Origin: Paenibacillus oceani
GTDB lineage: Bacteria; Bacillota; Bacilli; Paenibacillales; NBRC-103111
Length of the DNA: 46,424 bases
Direction of reading: 5' to 3'
NCBI RefSeq assembly: GCF_014705615.1
Contig: NZ_JACXJA010000059.1
Span: 1 to 46,424 of the forward strand
Part shown: in pieces, positions 18,456 to 27,636 of the stretch
How the letters are laid out: the number at the start of each line of letters is the position of its first letter
Position numbering within the stretch: position 1 is the first letter of the stretch
Translations under genes and position numbers: made by a program
The notes under the pieces: model-generated
What the model saw: the letters and a program-made list of their open reading frames with translations, nothing else
Databases searched by the model: none
What the model was told of the DNA's origin: nothing

Positions 18456-21400
18456 TTACTGCACCGTTCTCAGCATATCGCTCACTTTCGCCGCAACCTG
18501 CTTGTAGAACCGGTACATCTCTTCTCCGTTAGCGTAATCGCCCCGGTCGTAGTCAAGCGCCGACTTCGACTCCTGGTACGCGGCCGCCATTTCCTTCAGG
18601 GCTGCGACCAGTCCCGATATGTCGTCCGACGCCGTCATCTGCTCACTCCGTTTGGACGCCTTGCGCTGCAAGAGCGCCTGCCGCTTGGCATCAAGCCCCC
18701 GCATCTGCTCGAAGATGACGAACTCGTAAAACTTGTTCACTTTCATCAAATTGACGAACGGTTCCCACGTATCCTCATCCGCGTCGTGGTCGTAGACGTA
18801 CTGGGCGCCCCGCTTCATAATCGTCTTCGTATACATCGCCTCGATAAACCGGTCCAGCAGCTTCTCCTCGTCCTGGTGCGAATTCAGCACCGTCTCCAGC
18901 TCGGCGATTTTGGCGCGGATCTGCTCGTACTTCGCCACTTCCTTGCGCAGACGCTCGATCATCTCCGGCGAACGGACCAGGTTTTCCTTGGCCATCTCCT
19001 CCGAGGTGCTGTTGAAGATGTCCTTCGTCTCCACGCGTTCGATTCCGTTTTGGAGCAGCTCCTTGAGTCCCGCGATGCATCGCTTCAGCTCGCCGAAGTT
19101 GATCTTCCCGCCTTCCAGCTGCATCGGGTACTGCGCGGTGTACGCCTGAATATCGAACGGTTTCGTCATGTAGCATTCGAACCGGCTGCTCGTATTGGCG
19201 GTGCCGGACTTCTCCGCGATGCAGCCGAACGATACCGCCTTGCCGAACAACGTCCGGACATCGTGGTTGTATGTTCGGACGCGGGAGTTGACATACACGT
19301 CTCCCCACGACTTCTCCGGGATTGGCGAAGGCAGATACGTCCAGTTCGTCTTCTCCGTCTGCACGAGGTGGCGTCCGACGCCTTCCGGCTCGAGAATCGT
19401 CTTCTCATAGCTTTCCTCCAGCACTTTCAGCGGGGAATAGGCGAACAGAGGAACGCCGTTTTTCGTATTCAGCCAGAAGATCCGGTTTTTGACCCGGCTT
19501 TCCTTGATCGTGAATTTCGTCTTGCCGAGCGCCAGCTCCTTGAAGCCGTTCACGCCCTTGAAAATGTTCGGAGCATCGGCCGGCACGGATACGAATCCAC
19601 ATTCCGGGAAATGGAAGCTGCCCGCGCTGTTGCTCAGGTGGAAGACGGGAATCGCCTCGTCGTCGAGCCGCTTGGCGATAATCCGCTCGATCACCTTCTC
19701 GATCGATTCATCCTGCCCGTACTTGATCGCCAGGAAATCTTCCATCGAACGGGTAATCAGCTCGCCGAACTGGTCGGTCAAAAATTCCGAGATCGAGCCG
19801 ACGATGTCAATATCCTGCTCCCGGATCCACTGGTTCGTCTTGCGCAGCAGCTCGCCGGTGAAGTCGCGGATCAGATCGCCCGCATTTTTGTCGTCCATCA
19901 TCCGTCCGATCAGCTTCTCGATGTCCGGCACGTTAACGACGTTCCAAAAGTACGTTTTATTGCCTTTGTGGTCGACCTGCTCGTCCCCGTTGATCAGGAT
20001 GTCGCCGTTTTTCTCGAAGATCCGGTTGAGGGCGTTCAAGATTTCCGTAAAAATCGAATAAATCCGCGAGTTCTGGTCGTTCAGCAGGTTGTACAGATCC
20101 TCGTAAAACTCGATCATCTGCTCCATCCGCTCGCGGTCCGCGTACAGGAGATACTCCTGGATTTTCGCCTCGATGTAGGCGTCCTTCTTCTTGTCGCGCG
20201 AGATGAAGGCGCTCCGGGCGTCGCCCAGCTTCTGGCCGGCGCTCGTCTTGGCCGCCTCGACGTCCTGGGGAATCCGGTACACGTTCTCCTTCAGCGCCTC
20301 GATATACGAGCTGATCAGGTTCAGCAGGCTGTAGCCTTTATTCGAGAAAATGGCCCGCGACGCGTAAAACGGCCCTTGCTCCGGATTCAAAAACATCCGG
20401 TTGATCTGCTCGGTGAACCGTTCGAGGCACGCTCCGGGAAGCTGCTTCTTGGACTTGATATACTCTTCCCGCGCGCGGGACAGGAAGCTTTGCTCCAGCT
20501 CGGTATCGATGCTGACGACCTGCTGCTTAATGACGTTGTTGTAGCTCAGCCGCTCGCTGTTCTGGTAGCCGGGAATCGGCTCCGGCACCCGCTTGTTGAA
20601 CTCCCGGTGCACGGAGTCCGGGTCGATCTCGAGCTTGCGCGCCAGCTTTTCCACGTCTTCCTGGGAAGGAGCGGCGTCGAACATGCCCTCCATCTTTTTA
20701 AACAGGCGGTAGGCGAGAAACGTCGTCATCTCCTCGATCGGCAGCACGGCCGACGAAGCCCCGATGACGTTGTACTGATAGTTGGCCGCATACTGCTTCG
20801 GCATCTGGGCGATGTTCGTATGAATGTTGCTCATATAGTCGTGAATGGCGAATTCTTCGCCCGATTGCTTCTCTTCGCTGGCCATAAAGGTCGTGATCTT
20901 CTCCGCCGTCACGTTCATGCAGTAATCGTAGCCGTTCTCGAGCAGCGTCCCTTCGAGATTGGTCGCCGAGATCAGATGCGCGAAGTTAAACGGTGCGACC
21001 GGAGAATTCACCGACAAAATGCTGCCGTACTGCTGCTTGAACCTTTCGTTGCGCTCGTTGACGTTCATCCAGTAGTCGAGCTCTTTGAGGGCGGCGTAGC
21101 CGTTTTTCTTGATGTACTCCCGCGTATGATCGGAGATGCTCTTGTTCGACAGGTTGACGTCCGGCATGAACAGATAGCCGAACATATTGATCTTGTCCAC
21201 CCCGGAGTCGCCGTAGTCGCGCTCGATGAGCCCTCTCGTAATGTAGGCGATGTCGAGGAAGCAGCCGCTTCCAGTGCCGCCCGACAGCCCTGTCAGCAGG
21301 AAGACGATCAGTTTTTTGTTCGTGCCGACGGATAGCGCTTTGATTTTCTTCTCGATCGCCTGCACGACCTGGACGATCTTCGTAAACAGCAGCAGTCTTC

Positions 21401-21845
21401 CGGCTTGCCGGATGCCGGACGCTCCGTTGATGCCGTCGGTGATCAGCAGCTCCGGCGACAGCCAGTCCTTCACATGAGGCTCAAGCAGGCTCCGGTTCTG
21501 AAGCAGGCCGCCCACCTCGGGGTTGGACAGCAGCACGTATTCGGTCAGCGGGTCAAGCCCGATGCCGCGGTATTTTTTGTTCCGGTCGTGCTCGTTCGTC
21601 TCGAACGCGAGAAATTCGACGTTGTCCGGCTTGTCCTGCTTTTTCTTCGAGATCGGATCTTCCGGCAGCTTGAATCTGCGGTTGATCTGGTATTTCAAGC
21701 GGAGCAGCGCGTCGATGCCCGTCCCGCCGAGTCCGATGACCAGCATCGGGTTGTCGATCGTGTCGACCCGGATCTTGTCGCTGACGATCCCGCCGCCCTT
21801 GGATACGTCCAACTGCTCGATATGCTCTTTGACGACTGCCTTCAT
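18456..21845 (-). CDS. Tubulin/FtsZ-like GTPase (Tubulin_2 type)
   Basis: This 1129-residue cytoplasmic protein shows the nucleotide-binding signature of the tubulin/FtsZ superfamily: an N-terminal GLGGTG (38-43) after a hydrophobic strand, and the T4 glycine loop GLSGGTGSG (186-194), equivalent to the FtsZ GGGTGTG/GGGTGSG motif. It is three times the length of FtsZ; the extra C-terminal 700 residues are helical and of unknown role. No membrane helix is seen. The ATG has a strong AGGAGG. It is the second gene of the leftward operon, 31 bp after the secreted vWA gene. Related proteins were predicted to act in membrane remodelling with vWA and GTPase partners. Cell division itself is unlikely. 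Confidence 0.85.
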   Translation of the reverse strand: MKAVVKEHIEQLDVSKGGGIVSDKIRVDTIDNPMLVIGLGGTGIDALLRLKYQINRRFKLPEDPISKKKQDKPDNVEFLAFETNEHDRNKKYRGIGLDPLTEYVLLSNPEVGGLLQNRSLLEPHVKDWLSPELLITDGINGASGIRQAGRLLLFTKIVQVVQAIEKKIKALSVGTNKKLIVFLLTGLSGGTGSGCFLDIAYITRGLIERDYGDSGVDKINMFGYLFMPDVNLSNKSISDHTREYIKKNGYAALKELDYWMNVNERNERFKQQYGSILSVNSPVAPFNFAHLISATNLEGTLLENGYDYCMNVTAEKITTFMASEEKQSGEEFAIHDYMSNIHTNIAQMPKQYAANYQYNVIGASSAVLPIEEMTTFLAYRLFKKMEGMFDAAPSQEDVEKLARKLEIDPDSVHREFNKRVPEPIPGYQNSERLSYNNVIKQQVVSIDTELEQSFLSRAREEYIKSKKQLPGACLERFTEQINRMFLNPEQGPFYASRAIFSNKGYSLLNLISSYIEALKENVYRIPQDVEAAKTSAGQKLGDARSAFISRDKKKDAYIEAKIQEYLLYADRERMEQMIEFYEDLYNLLNDQNSRIYSIFTEILNALNRIFEKNGDILINGDEQVDHKGNKTYFWNVVNVPDIEKLIGRMMDDKNAGDLIRDFTGELLRKTNQWIREQDIDIVGSISEFLTDQFGELITRSMEDFLAIKYGQDESIEKVIERIIAKRLDDEAIPVFHLSNSAGSFHFPECGFVSVPADAPNIFKGVNGFKELALGKTKFTIKESRVKNRIFWLNTKNGVPLFAYSPLKVLEESYEKTILEPEGVGRHLVQTEKTNWTYLPSPIPEKSWGDVYVNSRVRTYNHDVRTLFGKAVSFGCIAEKSGTANTSSRFECYMTKPFDIQAYTAQYPMQLEGGKINFGELKRCIAGLKELLQNGIERVETKDIFNSTSEEMAKENLVRSPEMIERLRKEVAKYEQIRAKIAELETVLNSHQDEEKLLDRFIEAMYTKTIMKRGAQYVYDHDADEDTWEPFVNLMKVNKFYEFVIFEQMRGLDAKRQALLQRKASKRSEQMTASDDISGLVAALKEMAAAYQESKSALDYDRGDYANGEEMYRFYKQVAAKVSDMLRTVQ

Positions 21846-21876
21846 GGTAGGTTCCTCCTAATGGGTGTAATCCGAA

Positions 21877-23661
21877 TTAATGAATATAGTCGAGCCAAAT
21901 CGACTTATGAACGTTTTGCAGCGTAATTTTGATCCGGTCGTTGTTTTTGAGCTCCTTCGGCTTCGTGACGTCGAACGCTCTGCCCGACTTCTCGACCAGG
22001 CAATCCGTCTGACTTATTATAAACACCGAGTCGCTGCCCGGGGTAAATACGATTTTGTCCGTCTCCGCGAATTCGGGCGCGAGCTGAAGCAGTTGATGCA
22101 GCTTCACTTTGCCCTTGAAGGCGTTTAGCTTCCTGTATTGCGGACTGGAGCGCTCCCCCGTATCCTCGTCGATAATCTCGATGACCAACTGGCCGTAAAA
22201 GCCTTTGTTCGCCTGCTTCACCTTGCTCAAAATGAACAGGCCCAGCGCAAGCAGCACGATCAGGAGAACCGCTCCGCCGATCACCATAACCCATGGAAAC
22301 GGCTTGGCCGGTTCGGCCGGCTCCACAGGAGTCGTAGGGGTCGGGGCCGGTTGCTGGCCCGATGCTCCTTTCGCGTTGATCGTTACCGGCGCGGTTTCCC
22401 GGAAAAAGCTCGAATCCTCTACACGCACTTTCGCTTCGTAGTTGTGCCTATCCGCGATCGTGAACGATCCCGTAAAATCTTTGCCGCTGTTCGTCAGCGG
22501 CACTTCTTTCGTCTGCTTCGTGTCCAGATCGGTGAGCTGCAGGACCGATTTCAAGTTTTTGTACAATTCCGCATCCGCCACCGGCTGCCCGTTCGACTGA
22601 AGCAGCGCGTTCACCTGGATCGAATCGCCTTTCTTCGCTGTCTGAGGCAGCCCGTTCACAACCAGCTCCAGATCGTAGTTGTAGACGAGATTGATGTTGA
22701 TTTTGTCCTGGCTGACCCCTTTAATTTGCAGCTTCCAGTCGCCTAGCGCCGGTTTCAGCAGCTTCACGAGCGAGTAAGCGGCCGACTTGGAATAAACGAC
22801 GCCGTCCGACGGCACCTTTCGCTCTTGCCCCGAAGGGTCGAACAGCTTCACCTCGACCGGCTTGCCCGACATGATCGAGATGTTCGCTTCCATCACATTG
22901 GCGTTCGGGATCGTGACGATAACGTCCTGATAATCGCCGTTTGCGGTAAAACCGGTGAGCGGCACGACTTTCAGCTTCAGATGGTTGGCGAATATTTCGC
23001 TTAAAATTTGCGGCAGCGTGTCCGCCGTGCTCGTAACGAACGACTTGCCTCCGGTTTCCTTCGAGATGCTCTCCAGCACGTCCTTGTTCAGCTGCCCGTC
23101 CGCGTTCAGACCGATCGTATAGATCGGGATGCCGAGATCCTTCGCATTTTTCACGGCGGCCTGAAGCTCCTGATCGGATTGCTGCTGCGTACGTTCCTTG
23201 TTCAAGGAGTTGTTTCCGTCCGAGAGCAGCACGATCAGCGGATGACGGCCGGGATCTTTGCCCCGCTCCAATATTTTGACCGCTTCGGCTACCCCGACGG
23301 CGATATCGGTATAAGGACCTCTCGACAGCTGATCGATAAACGATTTGAGCTCCTCTTTATCTTTGGCCGAGTTGATCGTAAGCGGCGCTTTTTCTCTCAT
23401 GACCTGGTCGGTATACGAAAGCACCCCGATTTTGTCGCCGCTGATCGAGGCCATATCGACGAACAGCTTCATCGCTTCGTTGGCCACTTTGTTTCTGTCG
23501 CTGTCGTTCATCGAAGTGCTTGCGTCCATGGCGAGCACCGCGTCCATCTTCTGATCAGCGTCCGCCGCGTATACGGCTGCCGGGCTTGTCCCCAGGATCA
23601 GGAGAACGATGAGGATGGAGGCAAGGACCGACCCGATGCCGTGTTTGGTTAATTTGTTCAC
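21877..23661 (-). CDS. Exported vWA protein with C-terminal membrane anchor and cytoplasmic domain
   Basis: From the GTG at 23661 the protein has 594 residues. It has a signal peptide (cleavage near AVYA-AD, about residue 33), then a vWA domain with a full metal site: DASTS at 46-50, Thr in GPYTDIA, Asp in LLSDGNN. Beta-sandwich domains follow, then a Pro-rich linker and one membrane helix (about 425-450). The last 130 residues lie in the cytoplasm and are beta-rich, possibly FHA-like. The GTG follows GGGGGTG. An ATG at 23724 after AGAGGT would add 21 residues and an atypically long n-region. It is the first gene of the leftward operon and links outside to inside. Confidence 0.85.
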   Translation of the reverse strand: MNKLTKHGIGSVLASILIVLLILGTSPAAVYAADADQKMDAVLAMDASTSMNDSDRNKVANEAMKLFVDMASISGDKIGVLSYTDQVMREKAPLTINSAKDKEELKSFIDQLSRGPYTDIAVGVAEAVKILERGKDPGRHPLIVLLSDGNNSLNKERTQQQSDQELQAAVKNAKDLGIPIYTIGLNADGQLNKDVLESISKETGGKSFVTSTADTLPQILSEIFANHLKLKVVPLTGFTANGDYQDVIVTIPNANVMEANISIMSGKPVEVKLFDPSGQERKVPSDGVVYSKSAAYSLVKLLKPALGDWKLQIKGVSQDKININLVYNYDLELVVNGLPQTAKKGDSIQVNALLQSNGQPVADAELYKNLKSVLQLTDLDTKQTKEVPLTNSGKDFTGSFTIADRHNYEAKVRVEDSSFFRETAPVTINAKGASGQQPAPTPTTPVEPAEPAKPFPWVMVIGGAVLLIVLLALGLFILSKVKQANKGFYGQLVIEIIDEDTGERSSPQYRKLNAFKGKVKLHQLLQLAPEFAETDKIVFTPGSDSVFIISQTDCLVEKSGRAFDVTKPKELKNNDRIKITLQNVHKSIWLDYIH

Positions 23662-23771
23662 GATTCGCACCCCCGTGTAAGTCTTCGCTAGTTGCAGAGC
23701 TGGTTGTAAGGTTTTGAAACTCATTTCTACCTCTATAAATGTATCGCAATCATGGCGGTCCGGCAAAGAAG

Positions 23772-23800
23772 TGGTCAAACGTGCGGACAGATAGTACAAT
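23772..23800 (+). promoter_or_regulatory. Candidate promoter for the rightward accessory genes
   Basis: TGGTCA and TACAAT are separated by exactly 17 bp and match the sigma-A consensus at four and five of six positions. The pair lies in the divergent intergenic region, about 150 bp before the first rightward gene. Confidence 0.45.
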
Positions 23801-23947
23801 GAATGTGTGTCGAAATGGGTCGGAATGCTAGAATTTACAAGTTTATGATACCCTCTAGAAGCGACAATTTCCATCGTTTTCTGCCAATCCGATCCGCTTG
23901 CGGGCGGATAAACGCACAATTTGAAAGAATGGGAGAGTAGACCGACT

Positions 23948-24103
23948 ATGCTGACTTACATCCTGTTGATCGCCGCAGCGATATACCTTCTAGTAAAATG
24001 GGCGTTTTATCACGCCTATAAGAAAAAAGCGATAACCCGCGAGCAGATCGATTCCTCCCTGATCAACCGATTGAAGATGGGGGACAGCGCCCATGCAGAC
24101 TAA
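23948..24103 (+). CDS. Small single-helix membrane protein
   Basis: The 51-residue product has one N-terminal transmembrane helix (LTYILLIAAAIYLLVKWAF) followed by a basic and polar tail with KKKAITREQIDSSLINRL. GGGAGAG lies about a dozen bases before the ATG, a wide spacing. A TTG at 23921 would extend it by nine residues. Its 3' end overlaps the next gene by 11 bp, so the two are almost certainly co-translated. It is the first gene of the rightward arm of the tubulin-like cluster. Family unknown. Confidence 0.65.
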   Translation: MLTYILLIAAAIYLLVKWAFYHAYKKKAITREQIDSSLINRLKMGDSAHAD

Positions 24104-25034
24104 GCTCGCCGTCCAATTCCGCCCGAGCAGGAACACGTCCTGCGCCTTCGAGCGTTTAAAAACTTGCAAAAAGTGCGGAGCCTACTCGGTCCTGTTCGAC
24201 GATCGCTGCAAGGAATGCGGGGCAACCGGGAAGTTCATCCCCGTCGCCCGCTATATCGCCTCCCTGAACCGGGTGCTGCCGATGGCGGAAGCATTCGGCG
24301 CGGTCGCTCTTGTGGCGCTGGCCGTCGTTCTGGCGAACGATTGGATGCAGATCGCCGCCGCCGGGATCGGAGGAGCCGCGTTCCTTGCCCTGCTCTTTCT
24401 TCTCCGCCAACGATACAAACCTTACGCCGACCTGTACCGGTTCCATGAGGTGCTCGTCGATCATACCCCGGCTATCCTCAAGGGAATCCGGGCCGACCTG
24501 CAGGAGGCCGACGGCGATATGAGCGCTAACCATCCGAAGGAGGCGTATGAGAAGCTCCGGGAGATCGGATATTTGTTAAACAACGAGTCCATCAAACAGC
24601 GTAAAATCGCCTGCCTGCGCCGCTTCTACATCCGTAAAGACATGGAGCTGGAGCTCGACCCGCTCGTCCCGAAAAAGTTCGATCCGGAATTCGTCCTGTA
24701 CATGCGCGATGCGGTCAAAGTGAACAGGCAGCTGGTCCGGCACAGTGCGCTAGACTATGTCGTCGCCTTCCGTCCGCAAATCGAAGCGATGGAGGGCGGC
24801 CGGGAATTTCTCGTCTCGATGGCCGGCAGCGCTCTGCGCATGAAAAAATATGTACAGATGTACCCTCGCTTCATCATTGATTACTTAGACGAATTGCCAA
24901 GGGAAAGGTTTCATCGGTTATGCAAGCTCCTGGCGGATACGCCGGTCCAGCAGCGCAACGAGCTGTATGCGAAATGCAAAGAAACGGCCCAGACCCGTTA
25001 CGCCGTCGATCCCGATTTCCAGGGAATGTTTTAG
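24093..25034 (+). CDS. Membrane protein with N-terminal zinc ribbon
   Basis: The 313-residue product has a four-Cys zinc ribbon (CKKC at about 25-28, CKEC at about 39-42), then two closely spaced membrane helices (about 65-105), and a cytoplasmic helical domain of 200 residues. I do not recognise the C-terminal domain. GGGGGA precedes the ATG, which lies inside the end of the small membrane gene. Like the GTPase on the other arm it carries a zinc ribbon, and it probably belongs to the same assembly at the membrane. Confidence 0.75.
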   Translation: MQTKLAVQFRPSRNTSCAFERLKTCKKCGAYSVLFDDRCKECGATGKFIPVARYIASLNRVLPMAEAFGAVALVALAVVLANDWMQIAAAGIGGAAFLALLFLLRQRYKPYADLYRFHEVLVDHTPAILKGIRADLQEADGDMSANHPKEAYEKLREIGYLLNNESIKQRKIACLRRFYIRKDMELELDPLVPKKFDPEFVLYMRDAVKVNRQLVRHSALDYVVAFRPQIEAMEGGREFLVSMAGSALRMKKYVQMYPRFIIDYLDELPRERFHRLCKLLADTPVQQRNELYAKCKETAQTRYAVDPDFQGMF

Positions 25035-25050
25035 AAAGGAATAAGATGTT

Positions 25051-26796
25051 ATGCAACTTACCCTATCCTATAGGAACGCCTTACGTCTGCGGGCAGCCGC
25101 ATTCGTCCTCATGCTCGTTCTGCTCGGCGTTGCGGCCTGCAAGCTGTACAACGGCTACATGAAGGTGAAAGACTATGAGCGGGCGCTCCTGCTGTACGCA
25201 GAACAGGACTGGGTGCAGGCGGAATTATACGCAGCCAAAGTCGTGCAGAACCGGTGGATCAGCTACAAAGATACCGATATAACGCAAAAGGCGGACGAGT
25301 TGAAGCCCGTGACCGCCATCCGGCACGAGCTCAGCCAGTTGGCCGGTCGAATCCAAAGCGCGGATCGCAACGGCGAGCTTCAAGCGCTGCTTGGCGTATA
25401 TGCCGAATACGGGGAGAGAAAAAAGGCGGCGCTTGCCGAGGTAGGTCTCATTGCCGAAAGCTTCGCGGAATTTGCCGCCGCGGACGACATCGAGGACAGG
25501 CTGGCGAATGCGCTGGCACGCGCCGCGGAGAAGGCGGAGAACGAGATCCGCACCGGGATCGCGGGCAAGACGTTTTCGGACGAGCCCGCCATCGCCCTGA
25601 TGCTGCTGCCCGCGGATTTTTACGGCGGAGAACGGCAAAAAAACGAGAAGATCCGCACCCTGCTGACGCCCTACGATGCAGCCCGCCTCGACACATGGAA
25701 CGCCCAGAAAGGACTCGCCGATTTATTCAACGAGGGCGGCCGGCTGAAGAAGCTGTACGAGCCATACGGCAGAAAGGCGGACTGGCTGCTTCCGAAAATC
25801 GAGCAGGTCGTGTTTGGCCGGCTGTCCGCCCAGCAGGCGGCTAAAGATTGGGCTACCTTTTTCCAGACGGCCAAGCAATTCGAAGCGGCCAAGGATTGGG
25901 CCGTATCCGGCTCCAAATCGTTAAAGCTGATTCAGGACAGCTACAAAAGTCAGCTTGCGGCCGCCGATCAGCTCGTTAGCGCCGGCAAATTTGCCGAGGC
26001 TGTGGCTCTGTACGAGACGCTCGGCACTTACCGCGATACGTCCGCAAAGCTGAAAGACGCCGAGCTCGCTTGGGCAACGGCCGATCCGAAGCATCTGCTG
26101 CAAAAGGCGCTGCCGGACGCCGCATTCTCGAGCGTCGTAACGGGCCAGTCCCAGTTCGGCGCGCTTGTATACGCCGCCGGGATTACTGCCGATAACAAGC
26201 TCGTGCTCGTCCGAATGAAGGGCGATAAAACCGTGGACACGCTGGAAGCGTCCCTGGACAAAAACACGAAGATCAAGGAGCTGCGAGCGGCGGAGAGCCC
26301 CGCCCAGCAAGGAGCGCAGGCACTCCTGCTGCAAGCGGCCTCGGCGGACCGCGCCTCCCGGTACATCGCCTACGACTACACGTCGTCCGGGCTGCGCAAG
26401 CTGTTCGATTTCGAAGCCGACGGCTACCAAGAGGAGCGCCCGGGCGTCCTGGCCGTCGACAACGATACCGGTAAAGGAGCGGGACGGATATCGCTGTACG
26501 AATACCGCAGCGGCCAATTCGCGTTCAGCCGGATCAAGCCCGACTTTACGGAGATTAACTTGGCCGAGCTGGGCAGCTACAAAAACGTGAAGGTTCGTTT
26601 CCGCTGCACCATCTCGGCAGTCGACAACGATAAAGCGTTCGTCGTGCAGGGCGGGCAAACGATCGTGCTCACCGGGATGAAGCTGAAGCCCGGTCAGGCG
26701 ACGATTACCGGCATCTGGACGGGCAGCGAGAACATCAAGCGTGGAGAATGGACGGTCAGCGCGATGATCGTAGCCGTGTCGGAGGCCCAGCAGTAA
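25051..26796 (+). CDS. Exported or membrane-anchored helical-repeat protein, possible lipoprotein
   Basis: The 581-residue product starts with a basic n-region and a hydrophobic stretch ending VAAC, with Cys at residue 30. This fits a lipobox, but a plain N-terminal anchor is equally possible. Residues 40-330 are charged amphipathic helices with TPR-like phrases (YERALLLYAEQDWVQAELYA, FAEAVALYETLGTYRDT). The C-terminal 250 residues are beta-rich. AAAGGA lies before the ATG, 16 bp after the zinc-ribbon gene. It ends the rightward arm. If it is exported, it could meet the vWA domain outside the membrane. Function unknown. Confidence 0.7.
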   Translation: MQLTLSYRNALRLRAAAFVLMLVLLGVAACKLYNGYMKVKDYERALLLYAEQDWVQAELYAAKVVQNRWISYKDTDITQKADELKPVTAIRHELSQLAGRIQSADRNGELQALLGVYAEYGERKKAALAEVGLIAESFAEFAAADDIEDRLANALARAAEKAENEIRTGIAGKTFSDEPAIALMLLPADFYGGERQKNEKIRTLLTPYDAARLDTWNAQKGLADLFNEGGRLKKLYEPYGRKADWLLPKIEQVVFGRLSAQQAAKDWATFFQTAKQFEAAKDWAVSGSKSLKLIQDSYKSQLAAADQLVSAGKFAEAVALYETLGTYRDTSAKLKDAELAWATADPKHLLQKALPDAAFSSVVTGQSQFGALVYAAGITADNKLVLVRMKGDKTVDTLEASLDKNTKIKELRAAESPAQQGAQALLLQAASADRASRYIAYDYTSSGLRKLFDFEADGYQEERPGVLAVDNDTGKGAGRISLYEYRSGQFAFSRIKPDFTEINLAELGSYKNVKVRFRCTISAVDNDKAFVVQGGQTIVLTGMKLKPGQATITGIWTGSENIKRGEWTVSAMIVAVSEAQQ

Positions 26797-26835
26797 ATGC
26801 CGGAGCATCAATCGGACCGCCCCGCTCCCTTTGAC

Positions 26836-27050
26836 TGTGTGATAGCGGAAGTTTCATTTCCTTTATTACTGAGAGTATACGCATAAATAAGGGATAGCGG
26901 AAGCTTTACTTCCGCTATCCCTCCCTACCTGACCTCATTCGGCCTCTTTTTCAAGAAATAACGGCAGTTTTTCTTCCGCTTTGCCCTACTTTGCAGCTGT
27001 ACGAATCGATTAGAGGAAGTAAATCTTCCGCTGACGTTTCAGATCACCTG
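26836..27050. repeat. Degenerate AGCGGAAG hairpin repeats
   Basis: Four related units carry AGCGGAAG or its complement CTTCCGCT. The best is a perfect 14-bp inverted repeat at 26890-26922 (AGGGATAGCGGAAG, five-base loop). The others are near 26842, 26964 and 27013. No T tract follows, so this is an intergenic repeat more than a classical terminator, although the hairpin may protect or end the upstream transcript. The rest of the 495-bp gap before 27292 holds no gene. Confidence 0.75.
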
Positions 27051-27216
27051 CTCCTAGCGCGGATGGGCGGCCCCGGCCGTTGAGCCTTTTTTCCGTCTCC
27101 AATCATACGTATCTGTTCTGACATCGAGCTTATGACCATTAATTGTAACGGTGTGGTCGTCTAAGCAAGTTACATTGGTTTGCTCTTCACGATAGCCCCA
27201 TGAGTGACTCTATGAG

Positions 27217-27241
27217 AAAAAAAAGCAGCCGTAACGGCAGC
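27217..27241 (-). terminator. Weak rho-independent terminator for the DUF4180 gene
   Basis: On the - strand GCTGCCG-TTA-CGGCTGC, with one T-T mismatch, is followed by eight T residues. It lies about 50 bp after the DUF4180 stop. It also shares GGCAGCCG with the hairpin repeats near 45250 and 45740. Confidence 0.45.
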
Positions 27242-27291
27242 CGTCGCTTGATATTTAACTATCTGATACAGTTCTCCATTTATAATGGCAA

Positions 27292-27636
27292 TTAATTGTT
27301 ACTATGAAGAGCGTGAAGTGCTTCCTGTTTATCTTTTAAAAAGAATACCTGTTTGCCATTGTTACACTCATAAATAAAATCCTTCAAGCTTTTGCTGTTA
27401 TACTTATCGAAATCTCCAACAATAGCGAGCTTAACCTTGTAGTTCGCATATTTCTGCAGTACATCACCTGCAAGTCCGGTTTTTAGCTCGAAGAAATCTT
27501 CCGTTATGTTCGATTTGTTAATCAATATTTTATAGCATCCATTGTTGTTGTAACTAATAGAAGCCATTAAATCCAATGCATCTTGAACATCGTGTACGAA
27601 CAAATATCGACACCCGGACCAGCGATAACGCGCCAT
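27292..27636 (-). CDS. DUF4180 domain protein with atypical N terminus
   Basis: The 114-residue frame from the ATG at 27636 has a clear DUF4180 core: VQDALDLMASISY, ITEDFFELKTGLAGDVLQKY, KLAIVGDFDKYNSKSLKDFIYE. The function of the family is unknown. The family normally begins with a short beta-hairpin before the DALDL helix. Here it is replaced by MARYRWSGCRYLF, and no good ribosome binding site precedes this or any earlier start. The gene may be 5'-truncated by a rearrangement, or the start may be wrong. Its AT-richer codon use differs from the neighbours. It diverges from the AraC regulator. Confidence 0.6.
   Translation of the reverse strand: MARYRWSGCRYLFVHDVQDALDLMASISYNNNGCYKILINKSNITEDFFELKTGLAGDVLQKYANYKVKLAIVGDFDKYNSKSLKDFIYECNNGKQVFFLKDKQEALHALHSNN

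Noticed and set aside
18447-21335. 962-codon open frame opposite the tubulin-like gene
   Set aside because: Antisense shadow with Arg/Leu/Val-rich composition and no start signal.
23725-23919. Extended N terminus of the exported vWA protein
   Set aside because: The added residues lie before the signal peptide and cover the divergent promoter region.
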